From the NCBI GenBank assembly GCA_947474225.1, contig CANJHS010000019.1, forward strand, positions 1 to 54,092: a stretch of 54,092 nucleotides of DNA. Reading direction: 5' to 3'. Shown in pieces: positions 23,005 to 35,546 of this stretch. The notes under the pieces were generated by a model. That model did no database searches, was not told the DNA's origin, and saw only the letters and a program-made list of their open reading frames with translations. The stretch is from Roseiflexaceae bacterium (GTDB lineage: Bacteria > Chloroflexota > Chloroflexia > Chloroflexales > Roseiflexaceae). The position numbers and the translations under genes were made by a program. Numbering within the stretch: the first letter of the stretch is position 1; each line of letters starts with the position of its first letter.

Positions 23005-23622
23005 ATGGCGCGATATGGGATTGATTACCTCCGCGCAGCAGATATCAATGCGATCCATTTCATAGACGTGGCCTGCTTTCCGACACCATGGTCAGCCGAT
23101 ACGTATCTCCAAGAACTACGCGCTCCACAGGATTCCCGCTATGTGGTAGCGCGTTTTTCGTTGGCCGAAAAAGCATCCACGACTGTGCACAGTCCAAAGA
23201 GTGGGAATTTTCTGCAGGCACTCTTACAGCAGCGAGCCAACACGCCGACGGTCAAGAATGGTGCCATTGTCGGGCATGCGGGTATCATGCGAACACCCAC
23301 AGGCGGGCATATTACGACCCTCGCGGTCCATCCTCAGCACCGCGGCCAGGGCGTCGGTGAGCTACTTTTGCTGGCACTCATCGAACAAGCATATGACCTT
23401 GACGTACGGCGGTTGGCACTCGAAGTTCGTTCCACAAACCTCCCGGCACAACGTTTGTATACCAAATACGGCTTCGTACAGACGCATATCGAGGCTGGGT
23501 ATTACCGCGACAACGGTGAAGACGCGCTCTCGCTGTCGATTGCAGATATTACGGCGCTTTCATTCCGCGAACACACCAAACAGCTGAGTGATGCCCTATA
23601 CCGGCGGTTCACACAAAAATAG
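23005..23622 (+). CDS. rimI: GNAT acetyltransferase, RimI-like
   Basis: This 205-aa N-acetyltransferase resembles RimI, which acetylates the N-terminus of ribosomal protein S18 and other proteins. The acetyl-CoA loop is HRGQGVGE, following ITTLAVHPQ; the NLPAQRLYTKYGF and GYYRDNGEDAL segments are typical RimI. It is longer than E. coli RimI (148 aa) because of an insertion of about 35 residues between strands (SLAEKASTTV to NTPTVKNG) and a C-terminal extension. It starts 6 bp after the lipoprotein gene, so they probably share a transcript. No tsaB or tsaD is adjacent. Confidence 0.82.
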   Translation: MARYGIDYLRAADINAIHFIDVACFPTPWSADTYLQELRAPQDSRYVVARFSLAEKASTTVHSPKSGNFLQALLQQRANTPTVKNGAIVGHAGIMRTPTGGHITTLAVHPQHRGQGVGELLLLALIEQAYDLDVRRLALEVRSTNLPAQRLYTKYGFVQTHIEAGYYRDNGEDALSLSIADITALSFREHTKQLSDALYRRFTQK

Positions 23623-23649
23623 CCCACACGCACGAGCGTGCGTGTGGGC
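23615..23649 (-). terminator. Rho-independent terminator of the RNase J gene
   Basis: A 13-bp perfect stem (GCCCACACGCACG at 23622-23634 with 23637-23649) and a 2-nt loop are followed on the reverse strand by TATTTTT. It overlaps the rimI stop region. Confidence 0.85.
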
Positions 23650-23664
23650 CGGAGCGTGTGGTGC

Positions 23665-25335
23665 TTAGATTTCGGTGACGATAGGCAACACAACCGGTCG
23701 GCGCTTTGTCTGTTCGTAGAGGAAGTCACCTACTGCGTCTTTGATTTTGCGGATCAAAAAGGCTGCATCGACTTCGGTGCGGTCATTGCCATGCTGGAGA
23801 ACTTTGCGTACGACTTTGCGGGTCGCCTCGAGGAGCTCTTCTGATTCTTTCATGTGCACGAAGCCACGTGTCAACACTTCGGGACCACCAGCTAAATCGC
23901 CGGTATGGCGATCGACCGTGACGACGACAATCATCACGCCATCGCGTGACAACAGTTGTCGGTCCCTTACCACAATCTGGCTGACATCGCCAACGGTTGT
24001 GCCGTCGACGTAAATGTAGTTGACAGGGATTTTGTTGACCTGTTTGCCGTAATTTTGGCCGAACTCGAGGACTGATCCGTTTTCAACCACAAACACATTT
24101 TCGGTCGTGTACCCCATATCCATGCCTATCGCGAGTTTACGATAGAGCACCATGTGACGGTAGTCACCATGGAATGGGATGACATGCTGTGGCCGCAACA
24201 TGCCCAACAGCATCTTGAGCTCTTCTTGGGCGGCGTGGCCCGACACGTGTACCTTGGCATCACTGCCGTAGATTACATCTGCCCCGATGCGGAACAGGTT
24301 GTTGATGACGCGTGAGACCGACACTTCGTTGCCCGGGATAGGCGATGCCGACACGACGACCGTATCACCTTGCTTGATGCGCAGATTAGTGAACTCGCGG
24401 TTTGCCATGCGTGCGAGCGCAGCCATCGGTTCACCTTGGCTGCCAGTGCAGATGACGGCGACTTGATCGTCGGGGAGCTGGGCTGCCTCGTTTGGTCGTA
24501 CCAGCGTGCCACCATTGATCCGCAAGTAACCGAGTTCTTGGGCAATCCGTGAATTGTTTTCCATGCTCCGACCAGCCAGCATGACACGCCGGCCATATGC
24601 CTCAGCCGAGTCAATGACCTGCTGCACGCGCGAGATGTTCGAGGCAAAAGTCGCCACAATAATCCGACCGGGTGCCGTTGCAAAAATATTGTCGAGTGAG
24701 TCGCCTACCACCCGTTCGCTGGGGGTAAATCCCGATGATTCGACGCGCACACAGTCGGTAATCAACACCACGGGGCGACGTGCACCCAATGCGGTGATGG
24801 CAGCGATGTCGGTCTTTTTGCGATCAACCGGTGTATGGTCGAACTTCCAGTCGGTGATGTATGCGACGATTCCGGCTGGGGTGTTGACCGCCAAGCCGAC
24901 GGTATCAGGAATTGAGTGTGCGAGTTGGAAGGTCTCGACTGTCAAACTGCCGATGCGTAACACATCGCCTGCTTCGAAGGTATTGAACTTTGTCTGCTCG
25001 AGCAGTCGGTGTTCTTTGAGTTTGTGTGAAGCGATACCGATCGTCAGGCGTGTTCCGTAAACCGTAGGGAAGCCGATTTCTGGCAAAATATAGGGCAAAC
25101 CTCCCACATGGTCTTCGTGGCCATGGGTCAATACTATTGCTTTGATTTTGCCGATATTCTCACGGAGGTAATTTATGTCGGGCAGAACCAAATCCACGCC
25201 GAGCATTTCGGCTTCGGGGAACATGACTCCGCAATCCATGACAATAATATCATCGCCGTATTCGACGACCCACATATTGCGACCGACCTCACCGGCACCA
25301 CCGAGGGGAATCACACGTAATCGCTGTTTTGTCAT
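23665..25335 (-). CDS. rnj: Ribonuclease J
   Basis: This metallo-beta-lactamase/beta-CASP ribonuclease of 556 aa is central to mRNA decay and rRNA maturation in bacteria that lack RNase E. The zinc site THGHEDHVGG is near residues 70-79. The HSIPDTVG and TDWKFDHTP stretches, the beta-CASP segment ATFASNISRVQQ, CTGSQGEPMAAL and HVSGHAAQEEL all fit. The C-terminal domain ends QTKRRPVVLPIVTEI. The ATG at 25335 places the family-typical RVIPLGGAGEVGRN start correctly. It may lie at the end of the UDG/PH-like gene strand run, but an 85-bp gap separates them. Confidence 0.95.
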   Translation of the reverse strand: MTKQRLRVIPLGGAGEVGRNMWVVEYGDDIIVMDCGVMFPEAEMLGVDLVLPDINYLRENIGKIKAIVLTHGHEDHVGGLPYILPEIGFPTVYGTRLTIGIASHKLKEHRLLEQTKFNTFEAGDVLRIGSLTVETFQLAHSIPDTVGLAVNTPAGIVAYITDWKFDHTPVDRKKTDIAAITALGARRPVVLITDCVRVESSGFTPSERVVGDSLDNIFATAPGRIIVATFASNISRVQQVIDSAEAYGRRVMLAGRSMENNSRIAQELGYLRINGGTLVRPNEAAQLPDDQVAVICTGSQGEPMAALARMANREFTNLRIKQGDTVVVSASPIPGNEVSVSRVINNLFRIGADVIYGSDAKVHVSGHAAQEELKMLLGMLRPQHVIPFHGDYRHMVLYRKLAIGMDMGYTTENVFVVENGSVLEFGQNYGKQVNKIPVNYIYVDGTTVGDVSQIVVRDRQLLSRDGVMIVVVTVDRHTGDLAGGPEVLTRGFVHMKESEELLEATRKVVRKVLQHGNDRTEVDAAFLIRKIKDAVGDFLYEQTKRRPVVLPIVTEI

Positions 25336-25420
25336 TGCTCACATACAAGGTGCACTCATGTCGAGGGCCTTGTTGCTCCTTTCATACAAAAAAATCTCAT
25401 ATCCACACGGCGAAGTGCCG

Positions 25421-26017
25421 TTATGATTGTTGTTGCTCTGTCACCGGCTCAGTCGGGAGGGGAGCCGTAATAACAGGGTGGCCGCTGCGTCGGCGGATTT
25501 CGGTCATGAGTTCGGCACGTTCCTGTACACCAGGGTAGACGGGCAAAACTTTTGCACCATAGGACTGACGAAAAAGAAGCCGGAATACGGGGTTAGAAAT
25601 TTGGGATGTTGGTGCATTCGTCAGCACAAGCTCGTCGCTTGGTTCATCACTGTCAGCATCTACCGTGCGGATTTCAGCTATTCCATCCCAGGGAATAGAA
25701 ATATCAACCCCAACCGCCTGATACCGCAACCCGTCCTCAGTCAATTCATACCGACAAATGAGCTCCATGCTGATGTTCCACATCGTCAGGGGAGCCGCAA
25801 TCATCAGCACCAACATAAACAACGCCGGTACCGTCCGATTGACGGTCAGACCTTCGCTCCACATGGTACCTAACGATGCACCAATATCACCAGGCACATA
25901 GCTAATACCCAAGGTAGATTGGAATGTCCATATCGAAAACATCAAGATAAGCGCTGCACCGACAAGCAGTAACCATGCATTACGGCGCCCGTCGCTCGAT
26001 AGTTGGTATTGCTTCAT
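25421..26017 (-). CDS. Small membrane protein of unknown function, PH-like C-terminal domain
   Basis: I do not recognise a named family. The 198-aa protein has two hydrophobic segments (about residues 14-35 and 62-85), then a soluble domain. That domain, with YELTEDGLRYQAVGVDISIPWDGIAEIRTV, resembles bacterial PH-like (YcxB/bPH) domains in which a tryptophan precedes an I-xx-I pair. The start at 26017 has GAGGGG 4 nt upstream. The alternative ATG at 26047 overlaps the uracil-DNA glycosylase stop as ATGA but lacks a ribosome site. It lies in a two-gene unit with the glycosylase gene. Confidence 0.6.
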   Translation of the reverse strand: MKQYQLSSDGRRNAWLLLVGAALILMFSIWTFQSTLGISYVPGDIGASLGTMWSEGLTVNRTVPALFMLVLMIAAPLTMWNISMELICRYELTEDGLRYQAVGVDISIPWDGIAEIRTVDADSDEPSDELVLTNAPTSQISNPVFRLLFRQSYGAKVLPVYPGVQERAELMTEIRRRSGHPVITAPLPTEPVTEQQQS

Positions 26018-26043
26018 ACACCCCTCATCGTCTATCGCATCAC

Positions 26044-26613
26044 TCATGACACAGTAGGGAATCCATCTCTGAGATAGCCACCCAAACGTTCAAAATCGAC
26101 TTCCATTAGCGGCAAGGTGCTCCGTTGATAGAGGGCCGCTGCCGGGTGCAACATCGGGACAACAAGTCTGTCGTCCACATGATATAGCTGTCCATGGTGT
26201 CGCACAATCTGTACGTTCGGAATCCAATATTTGGCTGCATGACGCCCCAAAGGAACAATCACACGCGGGTTAATGGCGTTGATTTGACGCGTCAAAAAGT
26301 GCTGGCAACTGCGAATTTCTGCGCGAGTAGGGTCTCGATTATCAGGGGGACGGTGTTTGACCAGATTGGCAATGTACACACGACTTCGGTCAAGGCCAGC
26401 GCGTTGCAACAATGCATCCAACAGCCGACCAGACGCACCCACAAACGGACGGCCAGATATATCTTCGGCAGCTCCCGGCGCCTCACCAATCAGCATCACA
26501 GCCGCATCAGCAGGACCTTCCCCCGGGACCGCACGCGTCGCAGATTCACACAATTGACACGCTCTACACTCAGCGATTTCTCGAGCAATCGATTCGATGA
26601 GTGCAATCGTCAT
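26044..26613 (-). CDS. Uracil-DNA glycosylase, family 4 (Fe-S type)
   Basis: This 189-aa repair enzyme removes uracil from DNA. Motif 1 GEAPGAAEDISGRPFVG lies at residues 43-59 and motif 2 is LHPAAAL. Iron-sulfur cysteines expected at four positions appear as C16, C19 (also C22) and C103. The position I remember as the remaining ligand (KCRPPxNR in thermophile enzymes) is KHRPPDNR here, with H87. Either C22 or H87 may complete the cluster. AGAGGAA lies 5 nt before the ATG. The stop overlaps a possible start of the downstream membrane-protein gene. Confidence 0.88.
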   Translation of the reverse strand: MTIALIESIAREIAECRACQLCESATRAVPGEGPADAAVMLIGEAPGAAEDISGRPFVGASGRLLDALLQRAGLDRSRVYIANLVKHRPPDNRDPTRAEIRSCQHFLTRQINAINPRVIVPLGRHAAKYWIPNVQIVRHHGQLYHVDDRLVVPMLHPAAALYQRSTLPLMEVDFERLGGYLRDGFPTVS

Positions 26614-26725
26614 TGATTTCCTCTATTATACCTGAATTTGCAGTGAACGGGTGTGGACAGTATGAGGAAAACAAGCACAAACCTGTCCATACGGCACACA
26701 TCGCCCAGGTGAGCAGTCTGTGCCT

Positions 26726-27598
26726 TCATGCCTCTCGCCGCCGAAGCGGCTGCCAACTGATAACCACATTGGGTGGCACTGCAACCGGCACCATTACACC
26801 ACCATCTGCGTTGAGCACCCAGTGGGTGCGAATCAACAGTTCTACGCGGTGTCGGTGCTCGTTATCCCACGGCAGGCGTAACCGATAGCACACATCATCG
26901 ACTGCGTCGGCGACACTCGGGTAGGTCATCGCAGCAGCTGGTGGGAGCACCGTTACATCTGCACCAATCCCCATCTGCGCCAATGCAGCAATGCATTCAT
27001 ACGCCGCAGGTAGTGGGTAGCGCGGGACACCATGGAACTCCTGCCAGAGTGGCAACACCGGTGTCGTTGGGTGCCGGGCAGCCAATAACAGGACACAACG
27101 CTCGCTTGCATGTGTATCCATGGCACGGATGAAGGGCGCTATCTCACGGACTGCATACAACACATGTGACGCAAACACAATCTCGCAATCGGGCACCGTC
27201 GTTTCGGGCCATGTTCCAGACACAATGGTCACATCTGCTGAAGGCAAACCAGCACGTCCCACGTCGATTTGTGCCCGCATCGCTGCAGAGTGTTCGAGGG
27301 CGACGACGCGACATCCTGCTGCCACTAGTGGAGCAACATACCGCCCACTCCCCGCTCCGATGTCGAGCACCCGCATCCCACTGCGTACCATTGGCAGCAG
27401 CCAGCGCATAAACGCATCAGGTTGTGGCGTCCGCTTCACATTTGCCGCATAGCGCGCTGCAATGAATGCATATTGATCTGATGTACGTTGCATGTCCGGA
27501 TGGGTTGCTGCCTCGCCCTGGTCACGCTCGCGGTCATACATATCACGCCAGATCTGCACCCAATCGAGTTGTCCGGGGGACCACGATGTCGCTTCCAT
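26726..27598 (-). CDS. Class I SAM-dependent methyltransferase
   Basis: This 290-aa protein has the SAM-binding motif VLDIGAGSGRYVAPL and the acidic end of strand 2 (VVALEHS). Motif II/III-like FASHVLYAV follows, where family members have a hydrophobic strand before the active site. Its substrate is unknown. The ATG at 27598 overlaps the stop of the upstream Gfo/Idh gene (TGATG), which signals translational coupling, with GGGAG about 12 nt upstream. It is the last gene of the run that begins with mreB. Confidence 0.85.
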   Translation of the reverse strand: MEATSWSPGQLDWVQIWRDMYDRERDQGEAATHPDMQRTSDQYAFIAARYAANVKRTPQPDAFMRWLLPMVRSGMRVLDIGAGSGRYVAPLVAAGCRVVALEHSAAMRAQIDVGRAGLPSADVTIVSGTWPETTVPDCEIVFASHVLYAVREIAPFIRAMDTHASERCVLLLAARHPTTPVLPLWQEFHGVPRYPLPAAYECIAALAQMGIGADVTVLPPAAAMTYPSVADAVDDVCYRLRLPWDNEHRHRVELLIRTHWVLNADGGVMVPVAVPPNVVISWQPLRRREA

Positions 27599-28704
27599 CA
27601 AGAGACCAACTCCCATTGATTATCAAGGAGAGCACTACGGCGCGCAGCAGCGATGACTGCGTCGACATGCACGGCACCGGCACCGTCGCACAACACGCGC
27701 GATTCGCCGACAATGCTCGCTAAGAGAGCTTCCCAACTGGCTGCGTGCCATGAAAGTGAACTCGTCGCAGTCTCACTGCCAGGGACGGTTGCAACAGGCG
27801 TACTCCTGTTCCACACATCGTAGCGCTGCATGCTATTGGGAATTGCTGCGCTGCCTACACGAAGCGCGTTCACATCATCCATGTCAAACATACATGAGCC
27901 ACTCGTCCCATATGCTTCGACCCGCAGGCTATCCGCAGCACCGGGGACCATTTTGGATGCTTCGATGACCACGTGCATACCATTCGCCAACCGTCCATGC
28001 AGGACTGCAATATCATCGACTTCGATGGGAATAGCCGTCCCTTCGTGATCGGGGCGTGTCGGATACACCGTCTGGAGCTGTGCCTGCACTGCGACAATTG
28101 GGGAGCCAAATAACGCATACGTCAAATCAATCAGATGTGACCCTAAGTCAACCAGCACACCACCGGTGGGCCCACGAAAGCGCCACGATACTGCCCGGTC
28201 GGGCGACACGTTACTGCTCCGATGGTAGCGCAGATGTGCTCGCAATGGCGTCCCGAGCAGACCAGCGGCAATCTTTTGTTGCGCTTCCACAAGCGCAGGA
28301 ATCCGCCGGAAGTGATGGTTCATAGTCAGGACTACGCCTGCGATTTGCGCTGCAGCAGCAAGTTGTCGTGACCGCACAGGATCTACCGTCAGGGGCTTTT
28401 CACACATAATGTGCTTGCCAGCCGCAATTGCCTGTGCAACCTGTGCTGCGTGCACCCCCGTGGGTGTGCTAATGAGGACAATATCTACCGCTGGGTCTGC
28501 GACCAACGCGTCAAAACTGCATTGACGTACGAGTGGGAGGTCACGTTGTGCATTCGCCTGACTCCCCGTGCCGCCCGGCGTCACTGCCACGATGGTAGGT
28601 CGGAGCGCAATCGTCGGATACACAAAAGGGATAAGCGCCAATGCGGCAGCGTGTACGCGGGCAATTGCTCCATACCCCACAATCCCAACACCTACGGTTT
28701 TCAT
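27598..28704 (-). CDS. Gfo/Idh/MocA family oxidoreductase
   Basis: This is an NAD(P)-dependent dehydrogenase of 368 aa, probably acting on a sugar or cyclitol. The Rossmann motif GYGAIA is at residues 10-15, CEKPLT holds the family lysine (EKP 102-104), and the GGVLVDLGSHLIDL stretch provides the conserved D and H of the active site. Its ATG overlaps the DUF402 stop as ATGA, and its own stop overlaps the methyltransferase start, so three genes are coupled. The substrate cannot be assigned. Confidence 0.9.
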   Translation of the reverse strand: MKTVGVGIVGYGAIARVHAAALALIPFVYPTIALRPTIVAVTPGGTGSQANAQRDLPLVRQCSFDALVADPAVDIVLISTPTGVHAAQVAQAIAAGKHIMCEKPLTVDPVRSRQLAAAAQIAGVVLTMNHHFRRIPALVEAQQKIAAGLLGTPLRAHLRYHRSSNVSPDRAVSWRFRGPTGGVLVDLGSHLIDLTYALFGSPIVAVQAQLQTVYPTRPDHEGTAIPIEVDDIAVLHGRLANGMHVVIEASKMVPGAADSLRVEAYGTSGSCMFDMDDVNALRVGSAAIPNSMQRYDVWNRSTPVATVPGSETATSSLSWHAASWEALLASIVGESRVLCDGAGAVHVDAVIAAARRSALLDNQWELVS

Positions 28705-29177
28705 AATAAAACAGTCCGATCAAAAGGCGCGCTGCCAATACGGGCACGCGCTTCGAGCTCTGAGAGTGCAGCATAGCCGGCATGATAGGTACGTGGATCG
28801 GTCTGCTGGTAGCCCCGTGCTTCAAATTCATCGATATCGAGGCGAGTCAACACCTGTCGATTCGCCGATACAAACAAGTCAAGCTCGAGGTCGACGGATG
28901 TCAAACTGTGTGTCCGTATGATGGAAGGGCGAGTCACATTGCAATACCAGCCGCGCAATGTGCCGTCGTGCGTGAACCACGCAAATGCATTAAACCAGTG
29001 GTCACGATAAAAGTATTCATCGAGAATGTCGCCTGGTTCGACATGCATATAGCCCAAATTGATTGCTGGGCGGGTCCACGTAGCACGCACGACCACATGG
29101 TCAGATTCGATGACCATCGGCAGTGCGACATAGCTTACCGTAGATTTTTTGAGGGGTTTGATGAGATGGACCAACAT
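28701..29177 (-). CDS. DUF402 domain protein
   Basis: This 158-aa cytoplasmic protein has the DUF402 barrel: GDILDEYFYRDHWFNAFAWFTHDG, the GWYCNV signature and the acidic DLELDLFV stretch that binds metal in characterised relatives. DUF402 proteins include nucleoside di/triphosphate phosphatases (Ntdp-like) and an RNase-like domain in FAU-1; which applies here is unknown. A GTGAGG site precedes the ATG at 29177, 13 bp after the methyltransferase stop. Coupling to an oxidoreductase and methyltransferases hints at a nucleotide- or sugar-related job. Confidence 0.82.
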   Translation of the reverse strand: MLVHLIKPLKKSTVSYVALPMVIESDHVVVRATWTRPAINLGYMHVEPGDILDEYFYRDHWFNAFAWFTHDGTLRGWYCNVTRPSIIRTHSLTSVDLELDLFVSANRQVLTRLDIDEFEARGYQQTDPRTYHAGYAALSELEARARIGSAPFDRTVLL

Positions 29178-29190
29178 GGCAGGCGCCTCA

Positions 29191-29886
29191 CTAGAGGTAG
29201 CTACGCCTCAGTTTGCGGCGCAACGAACCACGCCAGTTGGCAGGCATTTTGCGACCAATGCCACTCACAATCAACAGAAAGACCAACCGCAATGTTCCCA
29301 TGCGTGGGCGAACAAGCTCCATCAACGCCGCTGGATCACGGAGTTTGAGGGGCGATTCGCCATGGACTTCTACTTTCAGGTCATCGCCGTGCCACTCACG
29401 TTCGACCCAAAACAGGTGCGGCATGCTCCGTTGAAAGACATAGTAGGCTGGATTGTAGGCATAGAGGTAGTCGAAAAATTCACCGAAGGGCTCTACTGCT
29501 TCTCGTGGATGCAGAATAATAACCCCGTCGATGAGATTGACATACCAGCGATGAAACGACCAGTGAAAGGTTTTTTCGGCGATTTCGGACGGGCTCTGGA
29601 TGTACCCTGCCTCCGACACACGTTTGAGTTCACTGACGAATTGAATCGGATCATCCATGTGTTCGAGGATATGCGAGCAAATGGTATACGCAAACGCACC
29701 ATCTTTGAAGGGTAAATGATGGGCATCGGCGACAACAAATGGACGGTCGATGACCAAATCACCGCCACGTTCGGTATTATCAAAGAGAAAACGGTCTACC
29801 AGAACATTAGAACGAGGATTCGGGTTTTCGCCACTGCCGATTTCAAGCACGAGACCCTGCTTGGGTGGGTTGAGTCGTTGTTCCAT
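29191..29886 (-). CDS. Class I SAM-dependent methyltransferase (Methyltransf_11-like)
   Basis: This 231-aa protein has SAM motif I LVLEIGSGENPNP, a motif II-like ADAHHLPFKDGAFAYTICSHILEHMDDP, and a C-terminal basic region (NWRGSLRRKLRRSYL) that may contact membrane or nucleic acid. The HILEHMDDP stretch is common in enzymes acting on glycans or lipids, but the substrate is not evident. The ATG at 29886 has AGGTGG overlapping the mreB stop, so it is coupled to mreB. Confidence 0.85.
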   Translation of the reverse strand: MEQRLNPPKQGLVLEIGSGENPNPRSNVLVDRFLFDNTERGGDLVIDRPFVVADAHHLPFKDGAFAYTICSHILEHMDDPIQFVSELKRVSEAGYIQSPSEIAEKTFHWSFHRWYVNLIDGVIILHPREAVEPFGEFFDYLYAYNPAYYVFQRSMPHLFWVEREWHGDDLKVEVHGESPLKLRDPAALMELVRPRMGTLRLVFLLIVSGIGRKMPANWRGSLRRKLRRSYL

Positions 29887-29891
29887 ACCAC

Positions 29892-30902
29892 CTAGTTCAA
29901 TTCGTCGCCGGACAAACTGTCGTGCAACACATCGAGGTATTCGAGAGCCATGCCGGTACCAATTGCCACACAATTCGCGGGTTGGTCAGCAACATAACAC
30001 GGTACACCAGTAAATTCCGTCAACAAATCGTTGATTCCGCGCAACATCGAACCACCACCGGTCATTACCATGCCTTTGTCGATGAGATCTTCGGCGAGGG
30101 CAGGCGGCGTCTCGGCCAACACGCGGCGGACGGCACTAATGACTTGCTCGAGCGGTTCTTGGATTGCTTCCGTAATTTCAGTCGAATTGACCTCAATGGT
30201 ACGTGGCAGACCAGCGACTTGGTCGCGACCACGGACTTGCATCTGCAGTGGTCGGCTCATGGATACGGCAGAACCAATTTCGATTTTGATACTCTCGGCC
30301 ATGCGTTCGCCGATGAGCAGGTTGTATTTGCGTTTGATATAGGCCATGATGGCATCATCGAAACGATTCCCACCGACACGTACCGAACTCCAGGCAACAA
30401 TATCATTGAGCGAAATGACCGCCACTTCGGTGGTGCCTCCGCCAATATCGATAATCATGTTACCGGATGGTTTGGCGATGGGGATGTTGGCACCAATTGC
30501 AGCAGCGAGCGGTTCACGGATGAGGTATGCACGACGTGCACCAGCAGCCAAGCCGGCTTCACGAACGGCACGCATCTCGACCGAGGTAATCCCTGCGGGG
30601 ATCGAAATCATGACGTCGGGTTTGCTCAGACTAAAACGACCATTGGTCTTGCTGATGTAATGCTTCAGCATGGCCTCGGTAATATCGTAATCGGCGATAA
30701 CGCCGTTGCGCATCGGACGAATAACTTCGATGCTTTCGGGCTCACGACCGAGCATTGCCAAAGCGTCAGAGCCAACCGCTTTGATGCGATTGTCTTTGGT
30801 CGATATGGCGACGACCGACGGTTCCGACAACACGATGCCCCGTGTACGTACATAGACGAGCACATTTGCCGTCCCGAGATCGATACCAATTTTGCGGGCC
30901 AT
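29892..30902 (-). CDS. mreB: Rod shape-determining protein MreB
   Basis: This actin-like filament protein of 336 aa organises cell-wall synthesis along rod cells. The phosphate-1 motif [13 protein letters not shown] is at the N-terminus. [15 protein letters not shown] is the phosphate-2 region and [13 protein letters not shown] the adenosine motif. The ATG at 30902 has CGGAG 6 nt upstream; a 15-codon extension is not homologous. mreC and mreD are not next to it; methyltransferase, DUF402 and Gfo/Idh genes follow. It has its own extended -10 promoter after the ATP synthase terminator. Confidence 0.95.
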   Translation of the reverse strand: MARKIGIDLGTANVLVYVRTRGIVLSEPSVVAISTKDNRIKAVGSDALAMLGREPESIEVIRPMRNGVIADYDITEAMLKHYISKTNGRFSLSKPDVMISIPAGITSVEMRAVREAGLAAGARRAYLIREPLAAAIGANIPIAKPSGNMIIDIGGGTTEVAVISLNDIVAWSSVRVGGNRFDDAIMAYIKRKYNLLIGERMAESIKIEIGSAVSMSRPLQMQVRGRDQVAGLPRTIEVNSTEITEAIQEPLEQVISAVRRVLAETPPALAEDLIDKGMVMTGGGSMLRGINDLLTEFTGVPCYVADQPANCVAIGTGMALEYLDVLHDSLSGDELN

Positions 30903-30937
30903 AGACACTCCGGGGCATAAAAGATGAATCTGAAGCA

Positions 30938-30946
30938 ATTGTACCA
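30938..30946 (-). promoter_or_regulatory. Extended -10 promoter of mreB
   Basis: On the reverse strand TGG precedes TACAAT (30943-30938), about 36 bp before the mreB ATG. It lies just past the ATP synthase operon terminator. Confidence 0.5.
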
Positions 30947-30982
30947 CACTGCACCTGTGCAGACGATGGTGGCGCGTATATG

Positions 30983-31011
30983 AAAAACGAGGAAGGCAAT
31001 GCCTTCCTCGT
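30983..31011 (-). terminator. Rho-independent terminator of the ATP synthase operon
   Basis: GAGGAAGGC (30989-30997) pairs with GCCTTCCTC (31001-31009), extended by two further pairs. On the reverse strand it is followed by TTTTT. It lies about 20 bp past the atpC stop. Confidence 0.92.
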
Positions 31012-31031
31012 CTGCGGTACCAAGCATTTGA

Positions 31032-31445
31032 TTATGCACCTGGTGCTTTGCGTACCTTGGCCATCTTGATTTGCATCAAGGCACGGCGCAAATCTGCTTC
31101 GGCCAACGCCATATCCTGATTGGATTTGCGTGACGAGAGACGTTCTTCGGCGCGACGTTTTGCTTCCTCGGCACGTTCGAGATCGATTTCGTCCGAGCGA
31201 TCACAGGAATCAGCCAGAATGGTTATGCGGTCAGGGAGCACTTCCATGAATCCACCAAATACGGCGAATTCCGTGCGTACACCACCCTTGATGATGCTGA
31301 GCTCGCCCTCGGTCAGGACGGTGAGCAGAGGCATATGGCGGGGCAGGATACCGACGCGGCCATCCTTGGTCGGGGCATTGACCTGATCGACGTCGTCAGA
31401 GAGAACCAATCGCTCAGCCGTGACGATTTCGAGATGTATTGGCAT
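31032..31445 (-). CDS. atpC: ATP synthase epsilon subunit
   Basis: This 137-aa central-stalk subunit couples rotation to catalysis and can inhibit ATP hydrolysis. The N-terminal beta-sandwich (EIVTAERLVLSDDVDQVNAPTKDG, GRVGILPRHMPLLTVL) and the C-terminal helical hairpin (DLERAEEAKRRAEERL, MALAEADLRRALMQIKMAKV) are both complete. GGAGGTGAG lies just before the ATG. It is the last gene of the operon, 54 bp after atpD. Confidence 0.95.
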   Translation of the reverse strand: MPIHLEIVTAERLVLSDDVDQVNAPTKDGRVGILPRHMPLLTVLTEGELSIIKGGVRTEFAVFGGFMEVLPDRITILADSCDRSDEIDLERAEEAKRRAEERLSSRKSNQDMALAEADLRRALMQIKMAKVRKAPGA

Positions 31446-31499
31446 CTCTCACCTCCATCAATCTGTAGCGGTCGTGCGGACACAACCGCTACAGGGGGC

Positions 31500-32960
<1,461 letters not shown>

Positions 32961-33836
32961 TTAGCTATCCGCGAGGGCCGACGCTCCCGAGGCTATCTCA
33001 GAGACTTCCTTGGTGATATTGGCCTGACGGGTTTTGTTGTAGGTCAGGGACAATTCGCGGCGTAGTTCTTTGGCGTTATCTGTGGCATTACGCATTGCCA
33101 CCATGCGGGCGCTATGCTCGCTGGCGATGGCTTCGAGCAACGCTTGATAGATGAGCACCTCTGCAAAGCGTGGGAGCAGATCATTCAACACGACATCTTG
33201 ATCGGGTTCGTAGTTGTAATCACTGCCTTTGGCCGTTTTGTCGGTCTGTTCGGCTTCCACCGGCAAGATGCGACGAATAGCAGGGCGTTGTACCAGCGTA
33301 TTGACGAATTGACTATAGACAAGGTGTGCCTCGTCAAAATCGCCTTTCAAGAAACCTTCGATGACATTCGTCGACACACCGAGGATATCGGCAAGTTTCG
33401 GATTGTCACCCAGCTTCGTCACTTCGGCCAATAAGTCTTGACCGCTACGAGCCAAGAAATCGCGTCCTTTTTTTCCAATAGCAAGGACCTTCACCGTGCG
33501 GCCTTTGGCACGTTCGTCGAGGACGAAGCGAGCGGTACGGCGCAGCAAATTACCGACCAAGCTACCAGCCAAACCGCGATCGGGTGTGATAACAATCAAC
33601 GCGACGCTTTTGACTTCAGGACGGATTTCCAACAGAGTACCTGTGCGTGACCCGGAGGTACGCGCCATCAGGCTGCTCATGACATCGCGGAGTCGGTCGG
33701 CATACGGCCGGGTGGCGAGCACGTTGCGTTGAGCACGCCGCATTTTCGACGCCGAGACCATCTCCATGGCGCGCGTTATTTGGGCTAAGTTGCGCACAGA
33801 GCGGATGCGTCGACGAATTTCACGTGTACTTGGCAC
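32961..33836 (-). CDS. atpG: ATP synthase gamma subunit
   Basis: This is the rotor-shaft subunit of 291 aa. Both terminal helices that form the coiled coil are visible: [34 protein letters not shown] at the N-terminus in two halves, and [18 protein letters not shown] to [15 protein letters not shown] at the C-terminus. It starts with GTG, with AGAGGGAA upstream, since no ATG fits the conserved N-terminus. It carries a modest internal insertion around [21 protein letters not shown], seen in several phyla. Confidence 0.95.
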   Translation of the reverse strand: MPSTREIRRRIRSVRNLAQITRAMEMVSASKMRRAQRNVLATRPYADRLRDVMSSLMARTSGSRTGTLLEIRPEVKSVALIVITPDRGLAGSLVGNLLRRTARFVLDERAKGRTVKVLAIGKKGRDFLARSGQDLLAEVTKLGDNPKLADILGVSTNVIEGFLKGDFDEAHLVYSQFVNTLVQRPAIRRILPVEAEQTDKTAKGSDYNYEPDQDVVLNDLLPRFAEVLIYQALLEAIASEHSARMVAMRNATDNAKELRRELSLTYNKTRQANITKEVSEIASGASALADS

Positions 33837-33895
33837 CGGTTCCCTCTTCCGTTTGTAGTCACAACGTTATGTCGCCATAGCGTTGCAACGCGACC

Positions 33896-35467
<1,572 letters not shown>

Positions 35468-35546
35468 AGTCTGGCACCTCAATCGTTGTGTCGCGACACT
35501 CGTGCTTCCATGAGTGTCTGCTGCCGTTCCTTAGTGGTGACCTGAA

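Noticed and set aside
26651..26692. Inverted repeat (GTGTGGACAG / CTGTCCATAC) as terminator of the mreB operon
   Set aside because: It lies about 35 bp past the last stop but has a 22-nt loop and no T tract on the reverse strand; support is too weak.
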